From: Ctena decussata
Taxonomy: Eukaryota; Mollusca; Bivalvia; Lucinida; Lucinidae
DNA: 64,000 nucleotides
Direction: 5' to 3'
NCBI GenBank assembly: GCA_963989385.1
Contig: OZ022515.1
Location: 3,690,803-3,754,802, forward strand
The notes beneath the pieces were generated by a model, which did not search any database, had not been told where the DNA came from, and saw nothing but the letters and a program-made list of their open reading frames with translations. How positions within the stretch are numbered: the stretch's first letter is position 1; each line of letters opens with the position of its first letter. Position numbers and translations under genes: made by a program. Positions 54,796 to 64,000 of this stretch are shown piece after piece.

Positions 54796-55015
54796 TTTGC
54801 CTTCAAAATATGGACATTTGAAGTTAGCTCTCATATTTTTCAGACTGCTAATTACTGCTTATTAATTATCCTTCTATAACACATAATGGGTCTTCAAAAG
54901 CCATGATATAACCTATACCAGCTCACTTCAAGAATGGCCTTTTATACACTCCATGCAGTCTTAAAAGATTTAATATGACTTTTTTAAACTGGGTACCTTT
55001 CCAACAATAACAATT
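54796..55015. other. no gene seen
   Basis: Nothing recognised. Confidence 0.4.
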
Positions 55016-55251
55016 GAGCCGCGACACGACAAAACCAACAATGTGGTTGTGCGCCCAGCGCAGACTCAGATCAGCCTGGGCATCTGCCCAGTCTGATCAG
55101 AATCTTCGCTGTCTACATAGAGGTAGCTTAGACCCTTAGCTACCATTTAAGCGCTTAGCGAAAATTTTGATCAGACTGGGTGGATGCCCAGGCTGATCTG
55201 AGTCTGCGCTGTCCGCACAACCACATTGTTCATTTTCTCGTGTTGTGGCTC
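55016..55251. mobile_element. GAGCCGCGAC-family MITE
   Basis: Left GAGCCGCGACACGACAAAACC, right 'ttctcgtgttgtggctc'. Flanks AATT and ATTT match at three of four bases. Full arms 'gcgcagactcagatcagcct' and inverse. Confidence 0.9.
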
Positions 55252-55631
55252 ATTTATATATTTATCAGTACCTCACTATGTAAAAAGAACTGTAAGAGAC
55301 AACAGAGCATGTCATAATTTTGGAAATAAATTGAGTTTTATGTTTATTTCTTGAAATATATATGTATATGTATGTTGTGATACACACTTGACTCCTTAAT
55401 GTATGCATCATAAACTATGAATACTATTAACCTAAATATGATTTTATTCACCTGGGCCTAGTTGTTCAAAACATACGATGTCTCGAGTTAATGAGATGTT
55501 AAACTGCCAAAGGAATAATACACAAAAACACTACAAGTTTTCGCCAAAAAATGTTAGACGCACAGAAGACTAAACTAATCCTTGAACTTTGTTATGCTAA
55601 CCATGTTTTGAACAACTGGGCCCTGATATAT
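55252..55631. other. no gene seen
   Basis: 'cctagttgttcaaaacatac' (55457) and 'tgttttgaacaactgggccc' (55603) form a distant inverted pair of about 20 bases, perhaps the ends of a small ~165-bp element. Nothing else. Confidence 0.4.
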
Positions 55632-55867
55632 GAGCCGCGACACGACAAAACCAACAATGAGGTTGTGCGCCCAGCGCAGACTCAGATCAGCCTGGGCATC
55701 CGCCCAGTCTGATCAGAGCCTTCGCTGTCCGCATTGAGGTAGCTTAGACCCTTAGCTACCCTTTGAGCACTAAACGAAGAGTCTGATCAAACTAGGCGGA
55801 TGCCCAGGCTGATCTGAGTCTTCGCTGGGCACACAACCACATTGTTGGTTTTGTCGCGTCGCGGCTC
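55632..55867. mobile_element. GAGCCGCGAC-family MITE, ATAT duplication (best-preserved copy)
   Basis: Left GAGCCGCGACACGACAAAACC, right ending 'ttgtcgcgtcgcggctc', ATAT on both sides (55628-55631 and 55868-55871). The long inverted arms nearly meet, leaving a short middle around 'gaggtagcttagacccttag'. Confidence 0.95.
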
Positions 55868-55949
55868 ATATATACTTAAGGACAAATTAACATACATGCA
55901 GGACTTTTGTCCTTAAGTATACATCAGAGTGGATGATAAAGTGGTTTTA

Positions 55950-56039
55950 CCGTAATGTGCGTAAGTATTAGGACATCTAACATTGTGCCAAATGGAAAAT
56001 GAATTATTTCAGGTGTCCCATTATTTAGACACATTACAG
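55950..56039. mobile_element. 90-bp fold-back MITE, TA duplication
   Basis: Left CCGTAATGTGCGTAAGTATT, right ending 'tttagacacattacag'. TA at 55948-55949 and 56040-56041. Same family as 25264-25356 and related at the ends to 60598-60810. Confidence 0.8.
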
Positions 56040-56182
56040 TACTTTACACAACTTTAGGGGAGTCTTTGAATTTTTTCACTGTAAAGTTTTCAATACAGCT
56101 TCTTTATTTCCAAATACATGCATTACAGAATAAAGTGCAGAGAGTGGGTGTCCTTGTAATATTGAATATCCTGCAAGTTTTG

Positions 56183-56349
56183 CAGTCAGTGGCGGATCAG
56201 GAGGGGGTTCGGGGGTTCAAACAAACCCCATCTTCAGCCTAAACTATTTGATTTTAATGGTCAATGTTAAGAAAATTTTGTCAAACTGCACTAATTGAAC
56301 CCCCATCAGCTATTTGAACCCCTATCCAAAATTCCCGGATCCACTCCTG
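56183..56349. mobile_element. fold-back MITE with 'agtggcggatc' ends
   Basis: Left 'cagtggcggatcaggagggg' and 'ggttcaaacaaacc', right 'gaacccctatccaaaattcc' and 'cggatccactcctg'. The inverted arms are about 30 bp. Non-coding. Confidence 0.6.
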
Positions 56350-56474
56350 GCAGTTTTCATGTTTCCCACACTCAAGGATTAAATAATAAAATCATAACTA
56401 CCATCTTGAAGTATTGATATTACACACTATCTGCACTTTATTTCATAAGAATGCATACAGAAACAATGAAATTA
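56350..56474. other. no gene seen
   Basis: Short AT-rich flank. Confidence 0.4.
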
Positions 56475-57491
56475 TACTATGCAAAATATATTTAGCAAAT
56501 TTTTATATTTTGCAATTTTTCTCATTAGTGAAGTGCAACATTGAGCGAAATTAAATTGAATTGAAAGGAACCGTATTTGGGGCTTAAGTTACCATGGGAT
56601 TACAGAAGCCATCTTTGAAAACGATACTGGGGGAAAGCGATAAGTGCGGAAGGGGTCATTAGCCGAAATTCGCACCCATTGAAAAGCAACATAAAAATGG
56701 TAAGCATGTGATTTTTTGTACGGTATTTCTCAACATTTTCATGCTCAGTTTTCTTGTCAAAGCTATTGATTGTGTAAAAGTTATGGTTAAGCTTAACAAC
56801 TGATGAATCTTAGCATGCGCCATTGACGTTAAAACGTGTTAATTCGGTCCAATGTCCAATGATTCACGGGTGATTCAGTTCAATGCAGAATTAAAACCCG
56901 AGAAAAACAATAGGCTAAAATTAAAGGTCACACCATGATTAATTTAACTGTGAAGTTTCTTCATTGAAGTATAACGTAACAGTGAGAAAATGATGACGTT
57001 AGTCTGAGACTTTTGCCTTATGCTCAGTAACCGGGAAGAATTTTCTTTCTGAATTGTTTACATTATCATATTGGTAACTACCAAACAATTATACACTCAA
57101 AAGGGATTCAAGAAATACGGATTAGAAACAAGGTTTTAAGACGATAACGTAAAAACAAGGGAAAAACGTCGAATTTCCGAACTTTGTAAACCTTATACTC
57201 GTAGCATATTCAAATGTTTTAGAGTGTTTTCCTTTACTTTAACAGCAAACCAGCCGCCTCTTTATGATTGTGACTTTTGTACATGATCATAAATGTCGTT
57301 CAGATACAATGGTCATAAAAACTGATGTCACGATAGTTCAAACGCTACAATAGAGCAATCATGATTCTTTTACCTGCAAGTCCATCTCGAATGATCGGCC
57401 TTTATATCTTTATGCAGTAAAGGGACAATAAAATCCTAATATGGTGGATCTGACACATACAAAAAAATTGCTACATTTATTGTGCATAGTA
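56475..57491. mobile_element. 1.0-kb TIR element, TA duplication (copy 2, inverted)
   Basis: Left TACTATGCAAAATATATTT, right ending 'ttattgtgcatagta', TA at 56473-56474 and 57492-57493. It aligns end to end with the inverse of 28906-29921, with scattered substitutions. Same boundaries in both copies. No transposase motif. Confidence 0.9.
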
Positions 57492-58239
57492 TATTTTGTA
57501 AATTGAGGATGTTTCTGTCATTTAAAGTATATCAGAAAATGGCATGAAAATATGACTATCCACTCTGTACATGTAAAGAGGGAGAGCTATGTTATATATC
57601 TAATAATATTTAATATACTTTTTTAATACTTTTGGCACAATGCTTAGAGTAGCTTTCAAATAATAACAATAATACATCTATCTGAACGTCATTATGTGGA
57701 AACAACTATCAGAGGACAACAGAAAATACCAACTAAGAGCTCATATCAAGTTACCGTATGTAAATGACATAATTCACACTATACAGCTGCATGCTTCTTT
57801 TGTAATCTAAAAAACTTTCGAAACAGTCACCATTAAACGCATAATATGGCCAACTATTATTAGACAGCAATATTGTGAAAAATTTAAGGCGGAATACTTG
57901 GACCATGAAATATAGGTCAACATCAGACAAGGTTCACTGCGTTCTTTTGGTCTTTCCCTGATTTAAGGGTAGGCTATTTATTACAGTCAACCCTTAAGCT
58001 TTGCAGTTTTTGACAAACTGACTTAATTACAGTTGGTGAAACTTTTTTCAGAGTGCAGCAAACCATGCAATACAGGTCATCATCCGATATGAATGCTGTC
58101 CTTCCCCTATGTCTGGTTCTCCACATGAAACTGATTTTGGGAGGTCACAAAAAATATGAAAAACAATAGAGATTTAAAAGCTACAACTCTGTTACTCTGT
58201 TGCTCAGATTAATCTTGAGTCGTGACTAGATCTTGGCCT
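57492..58239. other. no gene seen
   Basis: AT-rich. No recognisable gene or repeat. Confidence 0.45.
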
Positions 58240-58540
58240 CTGAAGAGTCATTAGTCTCATAAGTCTCTGATTAAAACCTGGCCTCTGTCTAGTCCTTGGC
58301 CTCTGACTAGCCTTTGGTCCCTGATTATGCCTTGCCTCTGACTAACCCTTGGCCTCTGATTAGTACTTGGCCTCTGACTACTCCTTGGCCTCTGACCCCT
58401 GACTAGTCATTGGCCTCTAACTAGTCCTTGGCTTCTGACTAGTTCTTGGCCTCTGACTAGCCTTTGACCCGAGACTAGTCCTTGGCCTTTGACTAGCCTT
58501 TGGCCCCTGACTAGTCTTTGGCCTAGCACTAGTCTTATAT
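58240..58540. repeat. ~18-bp 'cctctgactagtccttgg' minisatellite
   Basis: About 15 diverged units of 'ggcctctgactagtccttgg', irregular near both edges. The minus frame at 58407-58619 (LVRGQRLVKGQ...) is a by-product. Confidence 0.85.
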
Positions 58541-58640
58541 TTGATATATCTCTTTTTTTAAAACAACTTACAGATAAACTACAATAAGCTGCAGAACAAT
58601 TAAAACAAAACTGTAGCATGTGTGCCCAGTACAGACCCTG

Positions 58641-58861
58641 GGGCCGTATTCATAAAAAGACTTAAGTGGTTGCTATGCTGTTGCTAAGGCCAAATTCCTA
58701 TGAAGGAGATTCCCTACAACTATGAAATTTGGTCTGGAGGAACAGTCTTACAAAGACTGTTCCTCCAGAGCAAATTTAATAGTTGTAGGGAATCTCCTTG
58801 ATAGATATTTGGCCTTAGCAACAGCATAGCAACCACTTAAGTGGCTTTATGAATACGGCCC
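58641..58861. mobile_element. 221-bp GGGCCGTATTC MITE, CTG duplication
   Basis: CTG at 58638-58640 and 58862-58864, inserted in the family phrase 'cagac..ctgatcagcct'. The same length as the 53415 copy and near-identical to it. Confidence 0.95.
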
Positions 58862-58955
58862 CTGATCAGCCTAGGAAGCTGCACAGTCTGAACGAAGTCA
58901 TCACTGTGCTGTTAATAGCTAGCAAAGGGTCTAAGCTACCTCCATGCCAACAGCA

Positions 58956-59158
58956 CAGAGCTCTAGATAAGAGGGAGTATTTGATGATAATTAAGGATAA
59001 TTTTTCTTATTTCTCATCGAAACCATATGTTGTGACCCCTCATCTGAACCGTCTCGCTGAGACGGTTCAGATGAGGGGTCACAACATAGGGTTTTATGCA
59101 GAATTAACAAAAATTATCCCTTATTATCATCAAATACTCCCTCTTATCTAGAGCTCTG
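58956..59158. mobile_element. 203-bp CAGAGCTCTAGATAAGAG MITE, CAGCA duplication
   Basis: Left CAGAGCTCTAGATAAGAGGG, right the exact inverse over at least 25 bp. CAGCA at 58951-58955 and 59159-59163, inside the 'caacagcaagga' step of the host MITE. Core hairpin 'tcatctgaaccgtctcgc' with its inverse. Confidence 0.95.
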
Positions 59159-59256
59159 CAGCAAGGACTGTAATCAGACTGGGTGGATGCCCAGGCTGAT
59201 CCGAGTCTTTGCTGGGGGACACATGCGACTTTGTTGGTTTTGTCATGTCGCGGCTC

Positions 59257-59399
59257 CAATGTTTATTATGGGATATTAGTTCTAATTCCTTCTGACAAAA
59301 CACACATGTTGTGAGCCTTCAATAAAGAAGAAATGGCACACCGCTACATTTTCCATTATTTCTATTTTTCTATGAAAAGCCAACAACTTTTGCTGCTAC
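59257..59399. other. no gene seen
   Basis: Nothing recognised. Confidence 0.4.
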
Positions 59400-59670
59400 C
59401 TACTCACTTCCCTGGATGACAAACCCTTCCAAAAATGGGTCTTTTTTTTTCTAAAGTAAAGAATTTACAGACTTGATACAGACTGACTTTCTTCTGAATC
59501 CCGTTTTGTATAACATATGATATATTTTGTGAATGAATGCACTGTTTCATATGTTGGTTATACAAAGAAAATAAAGTTTAAACCAAAGTAAAGAATTTGC
59601 CCCCAAGCAGCAAATTCTTTTTTTAAGAGTTTGATTCAAATTAAGAAGGGCATCAAAGAAGATACCCATT
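59400..59670. repeat. dispersed repeat family R, with insertion
   Basis: 'tttttctaaagtaaagaatt' (59447) is repeated at 59585 ('aaagtaaagaatttgccccc') after about 130 bases of other sequence, then 'agcaaattctttttttaaga' and 'gaagggcatc'. It looks like a family R unit interrupted by about 130 bp. Confidence 0.5.
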
Positions 59671-59835
59671 CAATATAAATAATCTCAAAAAGGGTGTGAT
59701 ACTTTTTAGCAATGTGTATATAATGAAGAGCCACAACACATCTTATATGCAGAAAAGACAATAAATTATCATCAAATTATCATTAATTACTGTCAAAAAT
59801 TTGAGCTCTATTAACAAATACAATATATCTGATTG
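59671..59835. other. no gene seen
   Basis: Includes 'gcagaaaagacaataaattatc', a worn echo of the neighbouring MITE family. Confidence 0.35.
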
Positions 59836-60049
59836 CAGGACTCCAGATAAAACGGGTTAAAAGGGATCATTTTGGGATAATTTTCCATATTTCTGCATAA
59901 AAACACAATCCTGTGACCCCTCATTAGAACTGTCACGGTGAGACTGTTCAAATAAATTTGAACTATCTCACTGTGACAGATCTAATGAGGGTCACAACAC
60001 TGAGAAATAAGAAAAATTATCTTGGATTGCTGTATTGATGACTTGCCAT

Positions 60050-60447
60050 TTTACTTCCTTTCAACAGTGTTTCAGCCATATCAGGACAATGAAATGGTGA
60101 TAATGTAAGGCAGTGTGCAATGGAACTCTTCTTTATGATTGGAAAGATTTCCGCCAACCGGGTCTCCAACCTGGGACCCCTTGATCAGCAGGCCAGGGGC
60201 CGTATTCATAAAACGACTTGTCGTTGCTATGCTGTTGCTATGGCTAAATTTCTTTGAAGGAGATTCCCTACAACTATGAAATTTGCTCTGGAGGAACAGT
60301 CTTACAAAGACTGTTCCTCCAGACCAAATTTCATAGTTGTAGGAAATCTCCTTTATAGATATTTAGCCTTAGCAACAGCATAGCAACGACTTAAGTGGCT
60401 TTATGAATACGGCCCCAGGGCTTAACCTACTGTGCTACCAGGGCTCC
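60050..60447 (-). repeat. tRNA-derived SINE inserted in a MITE and itself split
   Basis: On the minus strand the head GGAGCCCTGGTAGCACAGTAGG (60447 down; first 20 bases suffice to identify it) continues 'ttaagccct', is cut by the 60197-60415 MITE, resumes 'ggcctgctgatcaagggg' and 'cattgcacactgccttac', and ends with the tail 'ctgatatggctgaaacac'. Complete apart from the insertion. Confidence 0.8.
60197..60415. mobile_element. 219-bp GGGCCGTATTC MITE, CAG duplication
   Basis: CAG at 60194-60196 and 60416-60418. Joining the flanks restores the SINE phrase 'gcaggccagggcttaacc', confirming a 3-bp duplication. Same family as 53415 and 58641. Confidence 0.95.
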
Positions 60448-60597
60448 AAGTACCTTTGCATTACCCTCAATACCCCCTCTTATCTGGAGCTCTGTTAGTT
60501 ATGTGAAAATGGACCATAACCAATGAGATAAACAGCCTGTGCAGGCTGACTGAAACCTCTCCCATTTGCTTGGCATAAGGAGCACTTTCCCCTAATA

Positions 60598-60810
60598 CCG
60601 TAATAACCCTAAAATTTCGGACACCCAAGAGTCCGACAATTATTGTTTGAAAATTCCTAGAAAGTGGATTTTACACATGTTAATGCATCCAAATGATGAT
60701 TTGTGAACGGCAAATATTGCAGACCTTGATCAAACTGCTCAGGAGCAGTTTGATCTGGGTCTACAATATTTGTTCAGACCTGTCTGTCCGAATATTTAGG
60801 GTCATTACGG
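60598..60810. mobile_element. 213-bp MITE, TA duplication
   Basis: Left CCGTAATAACCCTAAAATTT, right ending 'tatttagggtcattacgg'. TA at 60596-60597 and 60811-60812. The centre is a hairpin 'gatcaaactgctcaggagca' with inverse. Ends resemble those of 55950-56039. Confidence 0.85.
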
Positions 60811-60812
60811 TA

Positions 60813-61239
60813 ACACTAAATTCTTTAGCTCTTCATCAGCTCCAGGAGGGGTTGTATCCTGTCCAATCAGCAGGGGGCGCTACGTGAACTCGTTGATTGT
60901 TGAACATAAAACTAACTACTCCTAGATATGCTGCTCTCGCTACACCAGCCTAAAAGAAATAGTAACAGTTATTGATTAAGTATCTCCTGCTATGCCAGCC
61001 TATAATAAATTTGAACAGTGATTAATTAAATATGTCCCCAATTGCAAAATTGGTGTTTTAACTATATGCAAACAGCAAGGACTCTAGTCAGCCAGGGTTA
61101 CCACTCATTTACCCCTTCCAGATTCCCTGATTTTTCCCTGATTTTTCCCTGTCATTTTACAGTTTTCCATACCCTTTTAATGGATCCAGAAGTTGATTTA
61201 CTCTTCACTTTCACAGTACTAACTGTATCACTTGAAAAT
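60813..61239. other. no gene seen
   Basis: No recognisable gene. 'ccctgatttttccctgattt' (61130-61150) anticipates the 60-bp repeat further on. Confidence 0.4.
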
Positions 61240-61350
61240 TGTGGTTTACTCTTAAAGGAAATAATTTGCTCCCTCAGGGAGTAAATTCTTTCCTTTAAGA
61301 GTAAACCCCAACGAAGGAGATGAACATGGCTTATCTCTTTAGACAATCTT
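61240..61350. repeat. dispersed repeat family R core
   Basis: 'actcttaaaggaaataattt', 'gctccctcagggagtaaatt' and 'ctttcctttaagagtaaacc' make the clearest example of the family's hairpin core. Confidence 0.7.
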
Positions 61351-61384
61351 TCCCCTTGAACAGAATAAGTATATTTTCTGAAAA

Positions 61385-61680
61385 CTACCATAGCCACTTA
61401 TTTTCAAGTTCCCTGACTTTTCCCTGACTTTTAAAGTCCTTTCTAAATTTCCCTGTACAGCCACTAAATTTCCTGACTTTTCCCTGACTTTAAAAGTCCT
61501 TTCCAAATTTCCCTGACCAGCCACTAAATTTCCTGACTTTTCCCTGACTTTAAAAGTCCTTTCCAAATTTTCCTGACCAGCCACTATATTTCCTGACTTT
61601 TCCCTGACTTTTATAGTCCTTTCCAAATTTCCCTGACCAACCACCAAATTCCCTGACTTTTCCTCCTTTTTCCCTAGCTA
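61385..61680. repeat. 60-bp tandem repeat (~4.7 units)
   Basis: The unit is 'cctgacttttccctgacttt' 'aaaagtcctttccaaatttc' 'cctgaccagccactaaattt', in register every 60 bases from 61405 to 61640. Units differ at few positions. The minus frame at 61339-61647 ('NLVAGQGNLERTFKVREKSG') is a by-product of the 20-codon period. Confidence 0.95.
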
Positions 61681-62799
61681 GAAACAAACTTTTCCAGATG
61701 TTTTCCCTGACCATGGCAACTGTGCCAGCTGTGCATCTCTGCAGTCTGAGCAGAGCCTTTGCTGTTAGCATGCACAAGGAATGGGCTCTGATGAGTCTAC
61801 AGACACAAACAAGATTGGTTTAAACAATATCTTATTCATTGAATTTCTAGTACAAGGTACAGGAACAATAGACCAGGATTTAATCAAAAGCCCAAGGCCT
61901 GTGAGGACCATCTCCTAACAAGACCTGTCCCCGTACAGCATAGCTCACCTGCAGTGCCTTGCCCATCACATTAAAAACTTAAACGTAAAACTTTAAAGTT
62001 TGATGCCCACGCCTATGCGGACACCGATGTGCAAGTGACAACAATAGCTCCCAGTACTTTCGTACAGGAGAGCTGAAAAGGAGATTCTAGCTAGACTGAG
62101 TCTGTTCAGATTCCCAGACTGGTTTTAGTCTTTGCTGTTTGCAGGTACCTTACACAATTCTCTTTTCAACACATGGCCCACATAAGCCACAAAACTCGAA
62201 TAAGCAATGGTCAGAAATGTTTAGTTTTGTGTCACTGAACCTAATTAACTTCCAAGGCCATCGTAGCCTGTGGCTCAAAACTAACTTTGTATGTTAAAAA
62301 AAGGTTACAGTTTCAAACATACTGTACGCAAAAACGACATGCTTTGAACAACTGAGCCCATGGCCGTAAGACCGGGCCATTCCGCTTCAATATTCCCCAC
62401 AAAAATATATAAATCAGTCAAGTTAATTCTGCTTTGTGATGCTTAAAATTACCCGTCCAATCAATGCTGAAACCTAATTGGAGGATCTTGATTTTTTAAA
62501 CTGTTTTGAATAGGGAAATCGTTTTACAACTGAATAAATACAATATCACCGGTTGCAGTCTACAGATTAAGGCTTGTATGCACATGGTTGAATGGGAAAC
62601 AAGGGCTTCGCAAACGGCGCATAATACCCCCGTTTCAATTTCCTAAAGGAGCTACAGAATGAGCAAGATTGCAAAAGGATAGACAGGCAGACAAACAGTG
62701 GCAACCACTCTATAATAATTAACTAGAACTGTCAGCGAATCCGACTAAACCCCGCTTAATTGCTTAAATCAAATGATGTTATTTTCGTAACAAAAAGCA
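61681..62799. other. no gene seen
   Basis: No recognisable gene or clear repeat. One stretch near 61720-61790 loosely resembles GAGCCGCGAC-family arms. Confidence 0.45.
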
Positions 62800-63880
62800 T
62801 AAAGAGGGAGAGAAATCATTGTTACCATGTATACCAAAAATGAATGGTTGCTATGAAATCTGTTACAAAAAATTACTTTATATAAAGTCAGGAGAGAAAG
62901 AAAATTGGAAAAATATAGGGAAGAATAAGCAGGAGAAGACTGGTTATCAATCCCACAATACAACAAGTTATCATCAACATGCATACAAAAATCCCTACCC
63001 TAACTTACAGATGCATAGAAATCTTTTGCAAAAAAAAATGCATTATTCAAAGTAAAGAGAGAAAGAGAATCAGACAAATACAGGGAATAAAAAGAGGAGA
63101 AGTCTGGTTCTCAATCCCATAATACAGGAAGTCATCATTAACCTGCATACCAAATATGACTAATCTAGCGTGCATGGTTGTGGAGAAATCTTTGATGAAA
63201 AAGTTCATTATTCAAAGTATGGAAAGAAAGAATATTGGACAAATACAGGGAAGAATAAGCAGAAAAAGGCTGGTTCTCAATCCCACGATATAAAATATCG
63301 TCATCAACCTGCACACCAGATAAGAGTACTCTAGCTTGCTTGGTTGTGGAGAAATCTTTGACGAAAAATTTTATTATTCAAAGTATGGAAAGAACGAATA
63401 TTGGACAAATACAGGGAAGAATAAGCAGAAAAAGGCTGGTTCTCAATCCAAAGATACAACATATCGTCACCAACCTGCATACCAAATATGACTACTCTAG
63501 CTTGCATGGTTGTGCAGAAATCTTTGATGAAAAATTTTATTATTCAAAGTAGGGAAAGAAAGAAAATCGTACAAATACAGGAAAGAATAAGCAGGAGAAG
63601 GCTGGTTCTTGATCCCACGATACAACATGTCGTCATCAACCTGCATAACAAATATGACTACTCTAGCTTGCGTGGTTGTGGAGAAATCTTTGACGAAAAA
63701 TTTCATTATTCAAAGTATGAAAAGAAAGAAAATCGGACAAATACAGGGAAGAATAAGCAGGAGAAGGCTGGTTCTCAATCCCAAAATACAACATGTCGTC
63801 ATCAACTTGTATGCCAATTATGACCAGTCTAGCTTGTATGGTTGTGAAGAAATTTTTGATGAAAAATTTGATCAAATGGA
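62800..63880. repeat. ~167-bp satellite array (~6.5 units)
   Basis: 'gaaatctttgatgaaaaa' recurs at about 63186, 63350, 63518, 63684 and 63849, with older units at 62850 and 63019. Each unit carries 'caaatacagggaagaataag', 'aaggctggttctcaatccca' and 'catcaacctgcata'. Divergence grows leftwards. Frames on both strands across it are by-products. Confidence 0.9.
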
Positions 63881-63940
63881 GACGGAAGGACAGATGGAAG
63901 GACGGACAGATGGACGGACGGACAGACAGATGTAAACCAG
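63881..63940. repeat. GGAC/GACA-rich simple repeat
   Basis: 'gacggaaggacagatggaag', 'gacggacagatggacggacg' and similar, linking the satellite to the terminal hairpin. Confidence 0.85.
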
Positions 63941-63972
63941 TATACCCCCCACTTTTTCAAAGTGGGGGTATA
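63941..63972. repeat. terminal hairpin TATACCCCC...GGGGGTATA
   Basis: TATACCCCCCACTTTTTC and its inverse AAAGTGGGGGTATA form a 13-14 bp stem with a tiny loop. It follows the satellite directly and probably marks the end of the same unit. Confidence 0.85.
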
Positions 63973-64000
63973 ATGACTGCAACATCATCTAAATATTTAA

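Larger units (their letters stand above)
58593..59256. mobile_element. GAGCCGCGAC-family MITE split by two other MITEs
   Basis: The left arm is worn ('gcatgtgtgcccagtacaga', 58617). After the CTG-flanked MITE (58641-58861) the family sequence resumes ('ctgatcagcctaggaagctg'). After the second MITE (58956-59158) it ends 'gtcatgtcgcggctc' at 59256. Removing both insertions restores the normal order of the family. Confidence 0.8.
59836..60494. mobile_element. CAGAGCTC-family MITE split by a SINE
   Basis: Left 'caggactccagataaaacgg' (59836), hairpin core 'cctcattagaactgtcac' with its inverse, then an interruption from about 60050 to 60447, then the right end 'cttatctggagctctg' (60494). The copy is older and more diverged than 58956-59158. 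Confidence 0.75.

Noticed and set aside
61339..61777. Minus-strand coiled-coil-like protein
   Set aside because: The 20-residue period equals the 60-bp tandem repeat; no start context or splice signals.
61780..61805. Hammerhead ribozyme core ('ctgatgagtctacagacac')
   Set aside because: It resembles the conserved core, but the required GAAA after stem II reads CACAAA and no flanking stems were found.

Overview
The window looks like nuclear DNA from a bivalve mollusc, probably a clam-like species. It is AT-rich and gene-poor, with no operon structure. It carries repeat families I recognise as common in bivalve genomes: fold-back elements beginning GAGCCGCGACACG, GACGTC-rich palindromes, tRNA-derived SINEs with a 'tgactgaaatactgtt' tail, and degenerate non-LTR and Penelope-like retroelements. 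The species cannot be fixed from sequence alone.

Only two segments look like host protein-coding DNA. At 9.8-10.6 kb (+) there is a single exon, behind a clear splice acceptor, encoding the C-terminal NHL-type beta-propeller of a molluscan TRIM/B-box-like protein. At 36.7-38.3 kb (-) there is a nearly complete Mab-21/cGAS-like receptor (cGLR) gene. It has an intact nucleotidyltransferase signature (GS, ExD and a third Asp), a TATA-like box and an IRF/ISRE-like site, but its N-terminal segment lies in another frame. A decayed copy of the 3' end of a related gene lies at 27.2-27.8 kb and is split by a transposon. Both gene types belong to families expanded in bivalves and linked to innate immunity; that role here is inference.

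The rest is layered mobile and repetitive DNA. 0-5 kb: SINE pieces and a degenerate ATGCAT-rich satellite hit by a TA-flanked element. 10.7-16.4 kb: tandem repeats, a 1.4-kb terminal-inverted-repeat (TIR) element and SINEs. 16.8-25 kb: a Penelope-like reverse transcriptase end whose 3' region carries a 43-bp palindromic array, a 2.3-kb inverted-repeat block, a ~450-bp tandem repeat, and a broken non-LTR element next to a second copy of the Penelope 3' end. 26.5-30.7 kb: a 33-bp minisatellite, the cGLR fragment and a 1-kb TA element. 31-36 kb: a non-LTR C-terminus whose 3' untranslated region is filled with MITEs. 38.6-44 kb: microsatellites, a GATATC minisatellite and a 3.4-kb Mutator-like element with a 9-bp duplication. 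44.4-48 kb: nested TIR elements, the inner one with Transib/RAG-like ends, containing a dead reverse transcriptase. 49-51 kb: another broken non-LTR element. 51-64 kb: dense MITEs nested up to three deep, minisatellites and a ~167-bp satellite ending in a strong hairpin.

The most notable observations are the cGLR gene with its frame break and pseudogene relative, a 221-bp MITE family whose three copies all sit in CTG/CAG target duplications, the 2.9-kb element with CACGGTG ends and 5-bp duplications, and the Penelope-linked palindromic array.
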